From the NCBI GenBank assembly GCA_002350805.1, contig DEFO01000062.1, positions 1 through 21,005 of the forward strand: a stretch of 21,005 nt of DNA, written 5' to 3'. Below the pieces are notes generated by a model. The model was not told where the DNA came from and did not search any database. It was given only the letters and a program-made list of their open reading frames with translations. Both the position numbers and the translations under genes were made by a program. Every line of letters begins with the position of its first letter. Position 1 is the stretch's first letter. This document shows, one piece after another, positions 1 to 7,359 of this stretch. Origin of the DNA: Prevotella sp. UBA2850. GTDB taxonomy: Bacteria > Bacteroidota > Bacteroidia > Bacteroidales > Bacteroidaceae.

Positions 1-102
1 TAAACAAGATTACACATGGCCGAAAAAAAGTGTTTTGCGTCATTTCCGCATTTGCTAGATGGTCTCCAAACCCTTCCTTTTGCAAAAGAATAGGCTGGTT
101 TC

Positions 103-133
103 TTGCTAATCACGCGAAAAATGTGTAACTTCG
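103..133 (+). promoter_or_regulatory. Bacteroidetes-type promoter for the MATE operon
   Basis: TTG at 103-105 is followed after 20 bp by TAACTTCG at 126-133, one base off the Bacteroidetes -7 consensus TAnnTTTG. It lies about 28 bp ahead of the preferred start of the first gene. No other candidate is seen in the first 146 bases, which otherwise hold no gene. Confidence 0.5.
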
Positions 134-161
134 CAGCGTTAACTGGATGTTTCTGATTGAC

Positions 162-1532
162 ATGGATAATAAAAAAGCAACATTGGAACTAGGAACGAAG
201 CCCGTGGGCGGCCTGCTGATGCAGTATGCCATTCCTGCCATCGTGGCCATGGTGGCTTCGTCACTCTATAATATGGTCGACTCGATATTCATCGGTCAGG
301 GTGTTGGCCCGATGGCTATCTCCGGACTTGCCATTACGTTTCCGTTTATGAACCTCAGTGGTGCTATTGGTGCCTGCATCGGTGTGGGTGCCTCTACCTA
401 CTTGTCGGTGAAACTGGGTCAGAAAGACTACTCGATGGCACAGCGCATTCTTGGCAATTCGGTGGTGCTGAAAATCATCACTGGCGTTCTTTTCGGTGCT
501 CTCTGCCTGTTGTTTCTCGACCCCATCCTAAGGTTCTTCGGAGCTACCGACAACACCCTGCCTTATGCCCATGAGTATATGGTGGTCATTCTGCTGGGCA
601 ATGTGTTCACGCATCTTTATTTCGGCATGAATGCCCTGTTGCGCGCCGCCTCGAAGCCCCGGCAGGCCATGTATGCCACCATTTTCACCGTAATGCTGAA
701 CACAGCGCTCGACCCATTGTTCATCTACACCTTCGACATGGGCATCCGCGGAGCGGCTTTGGCCACCATTCTCTCGCAGATGACAGCCCTCTGCTGGCAA
801 ATCAAGCTGTTCAGCAATCCTAATGAGCTGCTACACTTCAAGCGGGGCATCTACCGGCTCGACTGGAGCATCATCAAAAACATACTAGCCATTGGCATCT
901 CGCCGCTGGCCATGAATGCATGCTCGTGCATTATCGTCATCTTCATCAATACCGCATTGGTGAAATACGGTGGCGACCTGGCTGTGGGCGCCTACGGCAT
1001 TGCCAACCGCATTGGCTTCCTGTTCTTCATGATTGTGATGGGCATCAACCAGGGCATGCAGCCCATTGCAGGCTACAACTACGGCGCCATGCAGTTCGAC
1101 CGCATGCTGCGCGTGCTCAACCTCTCGATGTTCTGGGCCACCATCATCATGCTGGTGGGCTGGCTGGTGGGCGAACTGCTACCCTACCCTTGTGCCCGGT
1201 TGTTCACCACCGACGAGGAACTGATAGAGAAAGCGGTGCGAGGCATCCGCATCAACATGCTTGTGTTCCCGTTGATTGGCTCGCAAGCCGTCATCACCAA
1301 CTTTTTCCAGTCAATAGGCAAGGCTAAGATCAGCATCTTCCTCTCGTTGTCGCGGCAGATGATTTTCCTCCTGCCACTGCTCATCATGCTGCCCCCTGTC
1401 ATGGGCGTCGACGGTGTCTGGGCTGCATTGCCTGCCAGCGACACCGTGGCTTTCGTCGTGACCTGGATCATCATGTTCAGATATATGCGAACATTCAAAC
1501 TTCAACATAAAGAGCTAACCAATGGACGATAA
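162..1532 (+). CDS. MATE family multidrug/cation-coupled efflux transporter
   Basis: This is an inner-membrane exporter of the MATE family, which expels organic cations and other toxic compounds in exchange for H+ or Na+. The 456-residue product has the family length and about twelve hydrophobic segments arranged as two similar halves. The N-terminal stretch around IPAIVAMVASSLYNMVDSIF is the typical first-helix signature of the bacterial MATE branch. An ATG at 147 is also in frame, but starting at 162 gives the usual family N-terminus (MDNKKATLELGTKP) and leaves a sensible distance to the promoter. The 3' end overlaps the next gene by 11 bp, so the two are probably translated together. The substrate cannot be read from sequence. 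Confidence 0.93.
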   Translation: MDNKKATLELGTKPVGGLLMQYAIPAIVAMVASSLYNMVDSIFIGQGVGPMAISGLAITFPFMNLSGAIGACIGVGASTYLSVKLGQKDYSMAQRILGNSVVLKIITGVLFGALCLLFLDPILRFFGATDNTLPYAHEYMVVILLGNVFTHLYFGMNALLRAASKPRQAMYATIFTVMLNTALDPLFIYTFDMGIRGAALATILSQMTALCWQIKLFSNPNELLHFKRGIYRLDWSIIKNILAIGISPLAMNACSCIIVIFINTALVKYGGDLAVGAYGIANRIGFLFFMIVMGINQGMQPIAGYNYGAMQFDRMLRVLNLSMFWATIIMLVGWLVGELLPYPCARLFTTDEELIEKAVRGIRINMLVFPLIGSQAVITNFFQSIGKAKISIFLSLSRQMIFLLPLLIMLPPVMGVDGVWAALPASDTVAFVVTWIIMFRYMRTFKLQHKELTNGR

Positions 1533-2148
1533 AAAAATCATCATCAATGTAGGCAGGCAGCTGGGAGCGGGCGGCCGCACCATTGCCAAACGGCTGTCAG
1601 AGACTTTCGGTTGTAAGTTCTACGACAAGGAACTGCTCAACCTTGCAGCCAAGGAGAGTGGCTTCTCAGAGAAATTCTTCGAGCAGAACGACGAACAGAA
1701 AGGATTCCTCAAGTCGCTGTTCCATCTGCATGCGCCTCACGTGGGCGACAACAATTTCTACAACAGCCGCTTCTCGCAGGAAAGCCTGTTTCAGTTTCAG
1801 AGCGACGCCATTCGGAAAGCAGCGAAAGAGTGTTCGTGCGTGTTTGTGGGCCGGTGTGCCGATTACATCCTGCGCGACTTTCCCAACGTGCTCAACATCT
1901 TTGTCACGGCCGACCTCAACGAGCGGGCCAAGATGGTGGCCGAGCGCAATGAATGCTCTTTGGACGATGCGAAAAAGATTATCCAGAACATCGAAAGCTC
2001 GCGCGCATCGTACTATAATTATTATACAGGCAAGAAATGGGGCATGGCAGCCTCTTACGACCTGTGCATCAGCACCACCCCGCTGGGCATCGACGGTACA
2101 GAACGGCTGATAGAGTCGTTTATCAGAGAAAAAATCAGTCAGCTATAG
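1522..2148 (+). CDS. cytidylate kinase-like family protein
   Basis: A 208-residue P-loop protein of the cytidylate-kinase-like family (the Cytidylate_kin2 type common in Bacteroidetes and Firmicutes). A nucleotide-binding loop is seen near the N-terminus (GRQLGAGGRTIAK, residues 11-23), followed by the family block FYDKELLNLAAKESG, and later FVGRCADYIL and an Arg-rich lid-like region with NYYTGKKWG. Members are thought to phosphorylate a small nucleotide-like substrate, but the true substrate is not established. The canonical cmk is encoded separately at 16347-17039, so this gene is unlikely to be the housekeeping CMP kinase. It overlaps the MATE gene by 11 bp; a 39-bp gap separates it from the phosphoesterase gene. 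Confidence 0.88.
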   Translation: MDDKKIIINVGRQLGAGGRTIAKRLSETFGCKFYDKELLNLAAKESGFSEKFFEQNDEQKGFLKSLFHLHAPHVGDNNFYNSRFSQESLFQFQSDAIRKAAKECSCVFVGRCADYILRDFPNVLNIFVTADLNERAKMVAERNECSLDDAKKIIQNIESSRASYYNYYTGKKWGMAASYDLCISTTPLGIDGTERLIESFIREKISQL

Positions 2149-2187
2149 ACGGCCCCAACGTCTGAAACAGTCAGAATTGTATCAAAT

Positions 2188-2679
2188 ATGAAGAAGATAG
2201 GAATCATCAGCGATACCCACGCATATTGGGACGACAAGTACCTGCACTATTTCGAGCCGTGCGACGAGATTTGGCATGCTGGCGACATCGGGTCGCTCGA
2301 AGTGGCACAACGACTGGCAGAGTTCCGCCCCTTGCGGGCTGTCTACGGCAACTGCGACGGTGGTGACCTGCGCCGCATGTACAGCGAGACCTTGCGCTGG
2401 AAATGCGAGGATGCCGAAGTGCTGATGAAACATATCGGCGGCTATCCAGGCAATTATGACGCCAGCATACGCGGTCAAATCTATGCCAACCCGCCCCAGC
2501 TCTTCATCTCAGGTCACTCACATATCCTGAAAGTGAAGTACGACCGCACCCTACATCTGCTGCATATCAATCCCGGTGCAGCGGGCCTGCAGGGGTGGCA
2601 CAAGGAAAGAACTTTAATAAGATTGACCGTCGAGGGCAATAAATTCACCGATTGCGAAGTTATTACATTAGGAAGATAA
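2188..2679 (+). CDS. YfcE/MJ0936-type metallophosphoesterase
   Basis: A 163-residue cytoplasmic calcineurin-like phosphoesterase of the compact YfcE type. The metal-binding motifs appear in order: GIISDTH (D9, H11), HAGDIG (D33), YGNCD (N55), a histidine in LMKHIGGYPG, and SGHSH toward the C-terminus. The family uses two metal ions, often manganese, to hydrolyse phosphodiesters or small phosphomonoesters; the natural substrate is unclear. It follows the kinase-like gene in the same direction and is probably cotranscribed with it. A 68-bp gap separates it from rfbB, with no convincing promoter or terminator inside. Confidence 0.9.
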   Translation: MKKIGIISDTHAYWDDKYLHYFEPCDEIWHAGDIGSLEVAQRLAEFRPLRAVYGNCDGGDLRRMYSETLRWKCEDAEVLMKHIGGYPGNYDASIRGQIYANPPQLFISGHSHILKVKYDRTLHLLHINPGAAGLQGWHKERTLIRLTVEGNKFTDCEVITLGR

Positions 2680-2747
2680 CATTTCAAGCAATGAATATCG
2701 GAAAAAAAAACTGAATCCCTAGTTAATAAAAACAACATCCATCATAT

Positions 2748-3881
2748 ATGAAGAATATAGTCATTACCGGCGGAGCAGGCTTTATTGGGAGCCATGTGGT
2801 GCGCCTGTTCGTAAACAAGTATCCAGAATACCACATCATCAACCTCGACAAGTTGACGTATGCGGGCAACCTGGCGAATCTGAAGGATATCGAGAATAAG
2901 CCCAACTACGAGTTTGTGAAGATGGACATCTGCGACTTTGAGGCCTTCTACCAGCTGATGCAGGACAAGCAGGTCGACGGCATCATCCATCTGGCAGCTG
3001 AAAGCCATGTGGACCGTTCCATCAAAGACCCCTTCACCTTCGCTAAAACCAATGTGATGGGCACTCTCTCGCTGCTTCAGGCTGCCAAACTCTATTGGGA
3101 GTCGCTGCCCGAGCGCTATGAGGGCAAGCGCTTCTACCACATCTCCACCGACGAGGTGTATGGCGCCTTGGAGCTGACCCACCCCGAGGGCATCGAGCCG
3201 CCGTTCTCCACCGCGGCCTCATCAGCAGAGCATCATCTGGCCTACGGCGACCAGTTCTTTGTGGAGACCACCAAATACAATCCCCATTCTCCCTATAGTG
3301 CCGCAAAGGCCTCGAGCGACCACTTCGTGCGCGCTTACCACGATACCTATGGCATGCCCGTGGTAGTGACCAACTGCTCGAACAACTATGGGCCCTACCA
3401 GTTCCCCGAGAAGCTCATTCCGCTTTTCATCAATAACATCCGCCACCGCAAGCCTCTCCCCGTCTATGGCAAAGGAGAGAACGTGCGCGACTGGCTGTTC
3501 GTCGAGGACCATGCACGGGCCATCGACCTCATCTTCCACAAGGGGAAAGTGGCTGAGACTTACAACATTGGAGGCTTCAACGAGTGGAAGAACATCGACA
3601 TCATCCGCGTCCTCATCAACACCGTCGACCGCCTGCTGGGCCGCAAGGAAGGCGAGGACATGAATCTCATCACCTTCGTCACCGACCGTGCCGGACACGA
3701 CCTGCGCTATGCCATCGACTCCACCAAGCTGCAACGCGAACTCGGTTGGGAGCCCAGCCTCCAATTCGAGGAGGGCATCGAGCGCACCGTGCGCTGGTAT
3801 CTCGACAACCAGGAATGGCTGGACAATGTGACCAGCGGCGACTATCAGAAGTACTACGAGAACATGTACGCCAACCGCTGA
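2748..3881 (+). CDS. rfbB: dTDP-glucose 4,6-dehydratase
   Basis: The enzyme converts dTDP-glucose to dTDP-4-keto-6-deoxyglucose, the branch point for dTDP-rhamnose and for dTDP amino-sugars used in surface polysaccharides. The 377-residue protein is an extended SDR: NAD-binding GGAGFIGS at residues 8-15, the dehydratase triad T134-D135-E136 in HISTDEVYG, and the YxxxK pair Y183/K187 in SPYSAAKASSDH. The interval between TDE and YxxxK is longer than in the E. coli enzyme by about sixteen residues (145-178 area), which is usual for Bacteroidetes homologues. No rmlA, rmlC or rmlD is present here, so the activated substrate must come from genes elsewhere. Its stop codon overlaps the start of the next gene (TGATG). 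Confidence 0.96.
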   Translation: MKNIVITGGAGFIGSHVVRLFVNKYPEYHIINLDKLTYAGNLANLKDIENKPNYEFVKMDICDFEAFYQLMQDKQVDGIIHLAAESHVDRSIKDPFTFAKTNVMGTLSLLQAAKLYWESLPERYEGKRFYHISTDEVYGALELTHPEGIEPPFSTAASSAEHHLAYGDQFFVETTKYNPHSPYSAAKASSDHFVRAYHDTYGMPVVVTNCSNNYGPYQFPEKLIPLFINNIRHRKPLPVYGKGENVRDWLFVEDHARAIDLIFHKGKVAETYNIGGFNEWKNIDIIRVLINTVDRLLGRKEGEDMNLITFVTDRAGHDLRYAIDSTKLQRELGWEPSLQFEEGIERTVRWYLDNQEWLDNVTSGDYQKYYENMYANR

Positions 3882-4183
3882 TGGACGCACTGACGAAAGA
3901 ACTGCAATCATTCCTGGTCAGACTGCACTATCAGCCCGACGCAGTATCCCACCAGATGGAGCACTATCTGGAGCATCTCGTGTGTCTGCTTGAGCCCGAC
4001 GACGAGGAGGCATTGCTCCACTACTTCGGCATTCTTGGCCACGAGCAGCTGGCACTCGACGAGATTGCCCGCAGCAACCACCTCTCACCCGAGACGATGA
4101 TGGAGCGCATCGACAACTGTCTGCGTAAGTTGGCTGTCACTCCCGAATGGCAGATGATAAAGCAAACGTCACAACTAAAGTAA
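3881..4183 (+). CDS. small protein resembling a stand-alone sigma-70 region 4 (helix-turn-helix)
   Basis: A 100-residue protein whose ATG shares bases with the rfbB stop codon (TGATG), a strong sign of coupled translation. The N-terminal 35 residues look helical. From about residue 40 the sequence reads like region 4 of a primary sigma factor: an acidic lead-in (LLEPDDEEALLHYFGIL), a helix-turn-helix with ALDEIARSNHLSPETMMERI, then LRKLAVTPEW in place of the usual ALRKLRHP. Region 2, needed for core binding and -10 recognition, is absent. It could be a DNA-binding or RNA-polymerase-interacting regulator of the sugar operon, or merely share the fold. I do not recognise a named family. The frame remains open upstream inside rfbB, but that extension is the wrong frame for any real gene. 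Confidence 0.8.
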   Translation: MDALTKELQSFLVRLHYQPDAVSHQMEHYLEHLVCLLEPDDEEALLHYFGILGHEQLALDEIARSNHLSPETMMERIDNCLRKLAVTPEWQMIKQTSQLK

Positions 4184-4193
4184 CGACAAAAGA

Positions 4194-4598
4194 ATGATAG
4201 GACAAATCATCGACTTGCCAAAGATTTGCGACCCACGCGGCAACCTGACCGTGGCTGAGAGTCTGAAGAATGTTCCGTTCGACATCAAGCGTGCCTACTG
4301 GGTCTACGACGTGCCGGGCGGCGAGAGCCGTGGCGGACATGCGCATAAGCGGCTCAAGCAGTTGGTGATAGCGCTGAGCGGCTCGTTCCATGTGACCCTC
4401 GACAACGGAAGAGAGAGGCAGAGCTACCTGCTCAACCATCCCTGGCAGGGACTCATCATCGAGACAGGTGTCTGGCGTACCCTCGACGATTTCTCCAGCG
4501 GCGCTGTATGCCTGGTATTAGCCTCTGAGCTTTATGAGGAAGATGACTACATCTATGATTACGAAGAATTCCTGAAGTACATAGGATGTTCGAAATAA
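4194..4598 (+). CDS. FdtA/QdtA-type dTDP-sugar 3,4-ketoisomerase (cupin)
   Basis: A 134-residue cupin of the FdtA/QdtA/WxcM group, which moves the keto group of dTDP-4-keto-6-deoxyglucose from C4 to C3, preparing it for amination to a 3-amino-3,6-dideoxyhexose. The signature is clear: DPRGNL at residues 13-18, YWVYDVPGGESRGGHAHK with R46, H49 and H51 (the positions of the catalytic histidines in characterised FdtA), then LSGSFHVTLDNG and the WRTLDDFSSGAVCLVLAS block of the second cupin half. It starts 10 bp after the previous gene and overlaps the next by 13 bp. Whether the product is the galacto (FdtA) or gluco (QdtA) isomer cannot be decided from sequence. The partner aminotransferase (FdtB/QdtB) is not in the window. 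Confidence 0.88.
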   Translation: MIGQIIDLPKICDPRGNLTVAESLKNVPFDIKRAYWVYDVPGGESRGGHAHKRLKQLVIALSGSFHVTLDNGRERQSYLLNHPWQGLIIETGVWRTLDDFSSGAVCLVLASELYEEDDYIYDYEEFLKYIGCSK

Positions 4599-5527
4599 AA
4601 CTCTATCAGCCTGCCGATGCTGAAGTGTGGAACACTTTTGTAGAGCAGTCGAAGAACGGAACGTTTCTCTTCGACCGCCGCTACATGGACTATCATGCCG
4701 ACCGGTTCCACGACCATTCGTTGCTCTTTTATGCCGGTCAGCGCCTGCTGGCCATCCTGCCAGCCCATATCGTCGGCGATACGCTTTGCTCGCATCGCGG
4801 ACTGACCTACGGCGGACTAGTGATGAGCAAGGAACTGACAATGGTTCAGACCATGAACCTCTTCCGCGAGCTGAACGATTACCTTCGGACGTTAGGCATC
4901 CGACGGGTGGAATACAAATGCATCCCCTCTATCTATCATCGTCTCTCCGCCGAAGAAGACCTGTATGCCATCTTCCATGAGTGCCGGGCCCGCATCGTGG
5001 TCAGAGACTATGCAACCAATATCTGTATGAATGCCGGCTTGCGGTGGGAACGTGTCAGGCGTCGTGGCGTAACCAGGGCAAAGAACAGCGGAATCACCAT
5101 CGAGCGTTCTGACGATTACAGAGCCTTCTGGCAGGTATTGAGCGACAACCTCCAACAGAAATATAGCGTCAAACCCGTGCATAGTCTGGCAGAAATAGAA
5201 CTGCTGCACAGCCGTTTCCCAGAGCAAATTGTGCTCTATCAGGCCGTGAAAGAGAGACAAGTCGTAGGCGGCATCGTGCTCTATGTCACCCCTCAAGTGG
5301 TGCATGCGCAATACAGTTCTGCCACACCCGAGGGAAAGAAATGCGGAGCCATCGACCTGCTATACGACCAGATTATCCACCACGACTACAGCCATTATCC
5401 ATATTTCGACTTCGGACGCTCCACTGAGAATCCCGACGGCAGCGGACTCAACGAACAGTTGGTCTTTCAGAAAGAAGGCTTTGGAGGCCGTGCCATCTGC
5501 TACGACACCTATCAGTGGGAAGTATAA
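4586..5527 (+). CDS. FemAB/GNAT-like acyltransferase
   Basis: A 313-residue protein with the two-lobed look of FemAB-related GNAT acyltransferases. The first half contains a GGLVMS-type strand and YKCIPSIYH, the second FEQ-type segments ending in the characteristic block YFDFGRSTENPDGSGLNEQ (from about residue 272) and FQKEGFGG. Such proteins transfer acyl or aminoacyl groups to amines. No signal peptide or membrane helix is seen, so it should act in the cytoplasm. The 13-bp overlap with the FdtA-type gene suggests that it acylates a dTDP-amino-sugar made in the same pathway, but that role is inferred from position only. It is the last gene of the plus-strand run, followed by a repeat-rich intergenic region. 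Confidence 0.8.
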   Translation: MFEIKLYQPADAEVWNTFVEQSKNGTFLFDRRYMDYHADRFHDHSLLFYAGQRLLAILPAHIVGDTLCSHRGLTYGGLVMSKELTMVQTMNLFRELNDYLRTLGIRRVEYKCIPSIYHRLSAEEDLYAIFHECRARIVVRDYATNICMNAGLRWERVRRRGVTRAKNSGITIERSDDYRAFWQVLSDNLQQKYSVKPVHSLAEIELLHSRFPEQIVLYQAVKERQVVGGIVLYVTPQVVHAQYSSATPEGKKCGAIDLLYDQIIHHDYSHYPYFDFGRSTENPDGSGLNEQLVFQKEGFGGRAICYDTYQWEV

Positions 5528-5554
5528 AACTGCCGTCATGGGTGGGGCATTTTT

Positions 5555-5681
5555 CAATTAGGCATTAATTACACTCCAATTAGGCATTAATTAGGTTGCA
5601 ATTAGGCATTAATTGCATGCCAATTAGGCATCAATTAGAGTGTAATTAGTCGACTAATTGCAACCCAATTAGGCATTAATT
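5555..5681. repeat. 22-bp-period interspersed repeat array, six units
   Basis: Four exact copies of CAATTAGGCATTAATT start at 5555, 5577, 5599 and 5666. A one-base variant (CATCAATT) starts at 5621. A divergent 17-base unit, containing the palindrome AATTAGTCGACTAATT, starts at 5643. The units are separated by 6-base spacers: ACACTC, AGGTTG, GCATGC, AGAGTG, GCAACC. The spacers are related: the first and fourth belong to an 11-base inverted pair (TAATTACACTC and GAGTGTAATTA), the second and fifth to a 12-base pair (GGTTGCAATTAG and CTAATTGCAACC), and the middle one is a palindrome. The array begins 27 bp after the acyltransferase stop and lies between convergent genes. Confidence 0.9.
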
Positions 5682-5756
5682 GGAAATGGGTGAGCTTGGA
5701 AACACATTTCTGGTCTGGTTTGACCGCTTTAGGCCTCATGAAAGAAACACTCCCCC

Positions 5757-5789
5757 TTTGTGTCTGAAAGGCGGTCTTTCAAACACAAA
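5757..5789. other. long inverted repeat (hairpin) between convergent operons
   Basis: Fourteen-base arms at 5757-5770 and 5776-5789 (TTTGTGTCTGAAAG and CTTTCAAACACAAA) pair with one mismatch around a 5-base loop. Neither strand shows a T-tract directly after it. It may help stop plus-strand transcripts coming from the acyltransferase gene. Its right arm overlaps the base of the adjacent minus-strand terminator, so the two structures compete. Confidence 0.65.
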
Positions 5790-5816
5790 AGCGCGAACAA
5801 GTAACCTTGCCCGCGC
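5787..5816 (-). terminator. rho-independent terminator of the PCMD/calycin operon
   Basis: Read on the minus strand, GCGCGGGCAAG pairs with CTTGTTCGCGC over 11 bp (two G-U pairs) around the loop GTTA and is followed at once by TTTTGTGTTT. It begins 24 bp after the stop codon at 5841. Flanking AAACACA and TGTGTTT (5781-5824) can lengthen the stem. On the plus strand the two G-U pairs become mismatches, so it should act mainly on the minus-strand transcript. Confidence 0.8.
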
Positions 5817-5840
5817 CTGTGTTTACCTTCAAACAGATGT

Positions 5841-7349
5841 TTATCTCCTGATTACCTTCTTGGCAGTTCCGTTCTTTCCCTTCTTAATATAGATACGGCC
5901 CGTCTGGGTCTCGTTCACACGTTTACCGTCGATGCTATAAACTTCATCGGCAGCTACGGGAACAACCATAGAAGGATGAATGGCATTCGTCTGAGGAATG
6001 GTCACCTTGGCGGTAGTACTGGACTTCAAGTCATTAGACAGCGCCACAACTGTAACCACCGTCTTAGAGTCTTCTTTCTCGATTTTCTTCTCGATCGTAG
6101 ATCCCATACCATTCGATGTAGCCACGATATCGTCTTCCGAGATGTCACCATCTACGTCCAAAGTATATTCTGTTACTCCTTCCTGCAACTCCACCTTCTG
6201 TCCCTTAATCGTGAGCGAGTAAAGAGCATGATTGTAAATCAGCGAAATGTCGTCAAGATACATTTCGTCACCGCTGCTACCCTTTCCGGGTTCTGCATTG
6301 GTGGAAGCAGTCACCAATATGGCTTTAGGCTCAGCCATGTTTCTAAAATACACAAATGGGATGGCCAGTCTTTGCCAGTTTCCACCCTCAGTTGCAATCT
6401 CTTCATTGCGGGCTTCTGCCACCTTATTTGTATAGGTCTTGTCTTCCGGATCCTGATAGTAGGTTCCGTCGGTGATAATAGCCGATATGGTAGCATTGGG
6501 ATAATCGCTATTGGGTTTTGCTTGCTTAAACTTCACCCAAACCACAATGCTGTCGGGACGAGCATTCAATACGGTATAGAAAGGATCTCCATTTTTGTCA
6601 GTCTCCGTTACGCTCATGTCCAAAGAGGCATGATTGCTCTTATCTTTAGCACTCATAGAATCTGCATTCAGACGGCCTGTGGTGATGGTTCCATTGTTGA
6701 CAATTCCAAAAACATCACCAGATTTCACCAAAGCAGAACTTTTGCCATTCGAACCTGGGCGTACCACATCAGACTGAGAGACTTTACCTTTAGCCCAACC
6801 AGCAAATGCGCCTGTAGCTGTATTAAATCCGTGCCATGCTACAGGTTCTCCTGTACTTTGGAATCTTTCAAAACCGGAGTTAGGCAATTGATAGCCTCCG
6901 TTGCCGAACACCACTTTGATAATCTGCTGCAACGATGACATCATGTCGATATCGATGACCACATATAGCTTATCACCACGCAACTCGGCAATGGTGTTGA
7001 TGGGCACTGCGCCCAGCATCGGACCCATCCACATGCCAACCGACGTGTCATCACCCTCGGTGATGTTGATGCTTTTATTAATCTTGATGGTGGTCACACC
7101 ATCCTTCTCAACACCCTCAATATCGGTAAGGGTGATATTACCGATGCCCATGGTCTGGTCATCACTTTGCAGCACAAAGTTCTTCAAGCTCAGGGTGTAT
7201 TTGCCGTCATCCTGCTTGGTAACTGAGATGGTGGCATTCTGGGTGGCCGACTCGCCATTGACAATGACTTCCAGCTGGTCGGTATAGTCGGTGGCCAGTG
7301 CCGAAAGGGTGGTAATGACGGAAACTAATAATGTAATAATTCTTTTCAT
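5841..7349 (-). CDS. secreted calycin-like / PCMD domain protein
   Basis: A 502-residue exported protein. A signal peptide (MKRIITLLVSVITTLSALA) is followed by a calycin-like beta-barrel domain at about residues 20-140 (repeated ISVTKQDDGKYTLSLKNF-style strands). Next, at about 150-370, comes a domain of the PCMD type (putative carbohydrate metabolism domain): it opens with LPNSGFERF, contains DSIVVWVKF and closes with EMYLDDISLIYN. A beta-rich segment follows, and then a C-terminal tail resembling the Bacteroidetes sorting/adhesion tail (VYSIDGKRV...GRIYIKKGKNG, ending in Arg-Arg). The biochemical function of PCMD proteins is unproven. It is the last gene of a three-gene operon, 10 bp after the barrel gene. 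Surface export by the type IX system is possible, but the tail alone does not prove it. Confidence 0.82.
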   Translation of the reverse strand: MKRIITLLVSVITTLSALATDYTDQLEVIVNGESATQNATISVTKQDDGKYTLSLKNFVLQSDDQTMGIGNITLTDIEGVEKDGVTTIKINKSINITEGDDTSVGMWMGPMLGAVPINTIAELRGDKLYVVIDIDMMSSLQQIIKVVFGNGGYQLPNSGFERFQSTGEPVAWHGFNTATGAFAGWAKGKVSQSDVVRPGSNGKSSALVKSGDVFGIVNNGTITTGRLNADSMSAKDKSNHASLDMSVTETDKNGDPFYTVLNARPDSIVVWVKFKQAKPNSDYPNATISAIITDGTYYQDPEDKTYTNKVAEARNEEIATEGGNWQRLAIPFVYFRNMAEPKAILVTASTNAEPGKGSSGDEMYLDDISLIYNHALYSLTIKGQKVELQEGVTEYTLDVDGDISEDDIVATSNGMGSTIEKKIEKEDSKTVVTVVALSNDLKSSTTAKVTIPQTNAIHPSMVVPVAADEVYSIDGKRVNETQTGRIYIKKGKNGTAKKVIRR

Positions 7350-7359
7350 CGCTTCTATT

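Noticed and set aside
3584..3880. N-terminal extension of the sigma-region-4-like protein inside rfbB
   Set aside because: The extension is an out-of-frame reading of rfbB, His/Arg/Pro-rich, and the TGATG junction marks the real start.
5555..5681. CRISPR-like array
   Set aside because: The spacers are only 6 bases, are complementary to each other, and no cas gene is nearby; the period of 22 is far too short.
5976..6938. Long plus-strand reading frame opposite the calycin/PCMD gene
   Set aside because: It is antisense to a well-supported secreted protein and its translation has no domain, signal or coherent composition.
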